From Burkholderiaceae bacterium (GTDB taxonomy: Bacteria > Pseudomonadota > Gammaproteobacteria > Burkholderiales > WYBJ01), in the NCBI GenBank assembly GCA_011525945.1, contig WYBJ01000189.1:1-37040 (forward strand): DNA of 37,040 nucleotides. The letters are read 5' to 3'. A model generated the notes under the pieces. That model ran no database searches. It had not been told where the DNA came from and saw nothing but the letters and a program-made list of their open reading frames with translations. Each line of letters opens with the position of its first letter. Position 1 is the stretch's first letter. Shown here piece by piece: positions 34,844 to 37,040 of the stretch. The position numbers were made by a program, and so were the translations under genes.

Positions 34844-35812
34844 ATGAGGGTTCTGCAAGAATTGGCGCGCGTCGCTGCTACCGTCACCGCGTGCGCGCTC
34901 GCGGCATGCGCGCTCGCCGAGGACTATCCGACGCGGCCCGTACGCATGATCGTCGGCTTCCCGCCCGGCGGCGCCACCGACCTGGTCGCGCGCATCATTC
35001 AGCCGAAGATGACCGAGTTCCTGGGCCAGCAGGTGGTGGTGGACAATCGTCCCGGCGCCAACGGCATCATCTCGCTCGATCTCATCGCGCGCGCGCAGCC
35101 CGACGGTTACAGCCTCGCGTTCGGTCACTTCGGCGGGCTCGTGATCAGCCCCGCGATCCAGAAAGTCCCCTACGATCCGGCGCGATCGTTCACCCCGATC
35201 GGCCTGATGGTCACGCTGCAGAACATCATCATCACGCATCCGTCGGTGAACGCGAAGACGCTGGATGATTACATCGCGCTCGCCAAGGCGAAACAGGGGC
35301 AGTTGAATTACGCGAGCGCCGGCGTCGGCAGCCCGGGGCATCTAGCCGGAGAGCTGCTGCAGACCATGGTCGGGATCAAGATCACGCATGTTCCATTCAA
35401 GGGCGGCGCCCCGGCGCTGACGAGCCTGCTTGCCGGACACGTGCCCTCGTTCTTCGCCGTGATCTCGACTGCGGTGCCGCACGTCCTGTCGGGCCGCGCG
35501 CATGCGATCGCCGTCACCGGCGCCGAGCGCGCCGACGCCCTGCCAGGCGTACCGACGGTTGGAGAATCCATCCGCGGCTATGTCGCGACTAACTGGTACG
35601 GTCTGCTTGCGCCAGCCGGTACGCCCAAGGCGATCGTCGACCGCATCAACAAGGCGCTGGTTGCGACGCTCGGCTCGGCGCAAGTCACCCAACCGCTCAA
35701 CGCGCGTGGCATCGATGCGAGGCCATCGTCGCCCGGGCAATACGCCAAGTTCATCGGCGACGAGACCCGCAAGTGGCTGCCGATCATCAAGCGCGCCGAT
35801 ATCGCACCGTAA
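34844..35812 (+). CDS. Bug/TctC family substrate-binding protein, paired with ligJ
   Basis: 322 residues. The signal sequence includes ATVTACALAACALAED; cleavage probably follows ALA, though LAAC could be read as a lipobox. Typical Bug motifs: YPTRPVRMIVGFPPGGATDL, VVVDNRPGANGIISLDLIAR, NYASAGVGSPGHLAGELLQ, HVPFKGGAPALTSLLAGHV and a C-terminal GTPKAIVDRINKAL. It is the canonical Bug type, closer to the family mean than the other two in this window. A strong AGGGAGGG precedes the ATG. The ligJ start lies 22 bases after its stop, so they are co-transcribed; by inference the ligand is an aromatic or dicarboxylic acid of the 4,5-cleavage route. No TctA/TctB pair is adjacent. Confidence 0.93.
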   Translation: MRVLQELARVAATVTACALAACALAEDYPTRPVRMIVGFPPGGATDLVARIIQPKMTEFLGQQVVVDNRPGANGIISLDLIARAQPDGYSLAFGHFGGLVISPAIQKVPYDPARSFTPIGLMVTLQNIIITHPSVNAKTLDDYIALAKAKQGQLNYASAGVGSPGHLAGELLQTMVGIKITHVPFKGGAPALTSLLAGHVPSFFAVISTAVPHVLSGRAHAIAVTGAERADALPGVPTVGESIRGYVATNWYGLLAPAGTPKAIVDRINKALVATLGSAQVTQPLNARGIDARPSSPGQYAKFIGDETRKWLPIIKRADIAP

Positions 35813-35834
35813 CTCAGAATAGAGGAAGCCGGCC

Positions 35835-36848
35835 ATGATCATCGATTGTCACGGGCACTACACCACCGCGCCCAAGGCGCTCGAGCAGTTTCGCAAGCGT
35901 CAGATCGACGCGCTGAAGGATCCCGCGCTCAGTCCGGCACGCGATTCGATGCGCATCAGCGACGACGAGTTGCGCGACAGCCTCGAAGGCGCACAGCTCA
36001 GGTTGCAGCGCGAACGCGGCACCGACCGCACCATCTTCTCGCCTCGCGCAGGCGGCATGGGACATCACATCGGCAACGCGGACACGAGCGCATTATGGTC
36101 CGGAATCTGCAACGAGCTGATCCATCGCATCTGCACCCTCTATCCCGACAACTTCACCGGCGTGTGCCAGCTCCCGCAGAGCCCGGGCGTGCGCCCGGAC
36201 AACTGTATCGCCGAACTCGAGCGCTGCGTTACGCAATACGGCTTCGTCGGCTGCAACCTCAATCCCGATCCCTCCGGGGGCTATTGGACCGACCCGCCCC
36301 TCACCGACCGCTGGTGGTACCCACTGTACGAGAGGATGGTGGCGCTGGACGTGCCCGCGATGGTGCACGTGAGCGCATCGTGCAATCCGAATTTCCACTT
36401 CACCGGCGCACACTACATCAATGCCGACACGAGCGCGTTCATGCAGTTCCTCACCTCGGATCTGTTCAAGGATTTCCCCACGCTCAGGTTCATCATCCCG
36501 CACGGCGGGGGCGCCGTGCCCTACCACTGGGGGCGCTATCGCGGCATCGCGCAGGACATGGGACGGCCGCCTCTTGCCGAGCTGCTGCTGAACAACGTCT
36601 TCTTCGATACCTGCGTCTATCACCGGCCGGGCATCGAGCTGCTGCTTCGCGTTATCCCCGCGGACAACATCCTGTTCGCCTCCGAGATGGTGGGCGCGGT
36701 GCGCGGAATCGACCCGCAGACGGGGCATCATTACGACGACACCAAGCGCTATATCGATGCGCTCGACTGGGTCGCAGCCGAGGATCGGGAGAAGATCTTT
36801 CGCGGCAACGCGCTGAAGGTCTATCCGCGCATGGCGCAGCAGGGGTGA
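35835..36848 (+). CDS. ligJ: 4-oxalomesaconate hydratase (LigJ)
   Basis: 337 residues, the length of Sphingobium LigJ. The N-terminus MIIDCHGHYTTAPKALE, the middle NLNPDPSGGYWTDPPLTDRW and the end ASEMVGAVRGIDPQTG match LigJ from memory almost throughout. Catalytic and zinc residues fall at identical numbers: His6, His8, His178 (MVHVS), His223 (IPHGGG) and Glu284 (SEM). LigJ hydrates 4-oxalomesaconate to 4-carboxy-4-hydroxy-2-oxoadipate in the protocatechuate 4,5-cleavage and gallate pathways. GAGGAAG precedes the ATG. The partner genes (ligAB, ligC, ligI, ligK, ligU) are not in the window and may lie downstream or elsewhere. It is the last gene of the plus-strand run. Confidence 0.95.
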   Translation: MIIDCHGHYTTAPKALEQFRKRQIDALKDPALSPARDSMRISDDELRDSLEGAQLRLQRERGTDRTIFSPRAGGMGHHIGNADTSALWSGICNELIHRICTLYPDNFTGVCQLPQSPGVRPDNCIAELERCVTQYGFVGCNLNPDPSGGYWTDPPLTDRWWYPLYERMVALDVPAMVHVSASCNPNFHFTGAHYINADTSAFMQFLTSDLFKDFPTLRFIIPHGGGAVPYHWGRYRGIAQDMGRPPLAELLLNNVFFDTCVYHRPGIELLLRVIPADNILFASEMVGAVRGIDPQTGHHYDDTKRYIDALDWVAAEDREKIFRGNALKVYPRMAQQG

Positions 36849-36882
36849 AACTGTCGGGTAGCTTCCCGCACCCCCAGCCCCG

Positions 36883-37000
36883 ACCCGGGAACTCGCGCGC
36901 CCCAGCGGGCGCACGAAGCTCCCCTACCCAGGAACCTGCCCGCCGCGCGGGCACACAACGCTCCCCTCTCCCACCGGGAGAGGGGTTGGGGGTGAGGGAA
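36883..37000. repeat. Intergenic repeat cluster: two degenerate direct repeats and a strong 10-bp hairpin
   Basis: Downstream of ligJ, two ~43-base units (36883-36925 and 36926-36967) share ACCC-GGAAC at the start and GCTCCCCT at the end. Each holds its own hairpin: GCGCCC/GGGCGC in the first, TGCCCG/CGGGCA in the second. Next, CCCCTCTCCC (36963-36972) and GGGAGAGGGG (36976-36985) form a perfect 10-bp stem with loop ACC, followed by TTGGGGGTGAGGGAA. The CCCTCTCCC-GGGAGAGGG-TGGGGGTGAGGG pattern is a known type of dispersed extragenic repeat in high-GC proteobacteria. It may terminate or stabilise the ligJ transcript. Confidence 0.7.
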
Positions 37001-37040
37001 GAGGCGCCACGCGAGGTTCCAGGGCGCAAGTCGCGATGCG

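Overview
The window is a GC-rich (roughly two thirds G+C by eye), gene-dense stretch of bacterial chromosome. Three Bug/TctC-type periplasmic binding proteins, one TctA/TctB membrane pair, many CoA-dependent catabolic enzymes (acyl-CoA dehydrogenases, CaiB/BaiF-type CoA transferases, crotonases), an MmgE/PrpD protein and a LigJ-type hydratase suggest a betaproteobacterium, most likely Burkholderiales or a relative. That placement is inference from gene content. I saw no rRNA, tRNA, insertion sequence, CRISPR array, phage gene or transcription regulator gene.

Layout. (1) 1-8.7 kb: the tail of an upstream gene, an ACAD-fold flavin monooxygenase-like protein, a class C beta-lactamase-family serine hydrolase, a RidA-like protein, an MFS transporter, an omega-like glutathione transferase, a large lipoprotein-like beta-propeller/cytochrome protein and a small membrane protein. 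(2) 8.7-19 kb: a CoA-thioester block. An SDR, a crotonase lacking both hydratase glutamates, a GH15 glucoamylase and an alpha-methylacyl-CoA racemase-like protein run on the minus strand. An acyl-CoA dehydrogenase diverges from the racemase across a 69-bp gap holding a near-perfect inverted repeat. A BadI-like ring-cleaving hydrolase, an MFS transporter and a second CaiB/BaiF protein follow on the minus strand. (3) 19-25.3 kb: a tripartite tricarboxylate transporter island. tctB-tctA lies between two tctC genes; the second tctC is followed by an SDR that has lost its catalytic Ser and Tyr and by a glyoxalase-like protein. (4) 25.4-31.7 kb: an alpha/beta-hydrolase-domain protein divergent from a fumarate-reductase-type flavoprotein, then an MmgE/PrpD protein and a Gfo/Idh/MocA oxidoreductase. 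(5) 32-36.8 kb, all on the plus strand: a cytosine-deaminase-like amidohydrolase with altered active-site residues, a PIG3-type quinone oxidoreductase, a cupin, a third TctC and a clear LigJ (4-oxalomesaconate hydratase). The window closes with a cluster of hairpin repeats.

Taken together, the window looks like an accessory region for taking up and degrading carboxylic acids. BadI points to alicyclic acids entering as CoA thioesters, and LigJ points to the protocatechuate/gallate 4,5-cleavage route. Neither pathway is complete here. The most unusual items are several enzyme-fold proteins that keep their fold motifs but lack canonical catalytic residues (crotonase, SDR, amidohydrolase, RidA), a glucoamylase translationally overlapping a CoA-racemase gene, and inverted repeats in divergent promoter regions although no regulator is encoded nearby.
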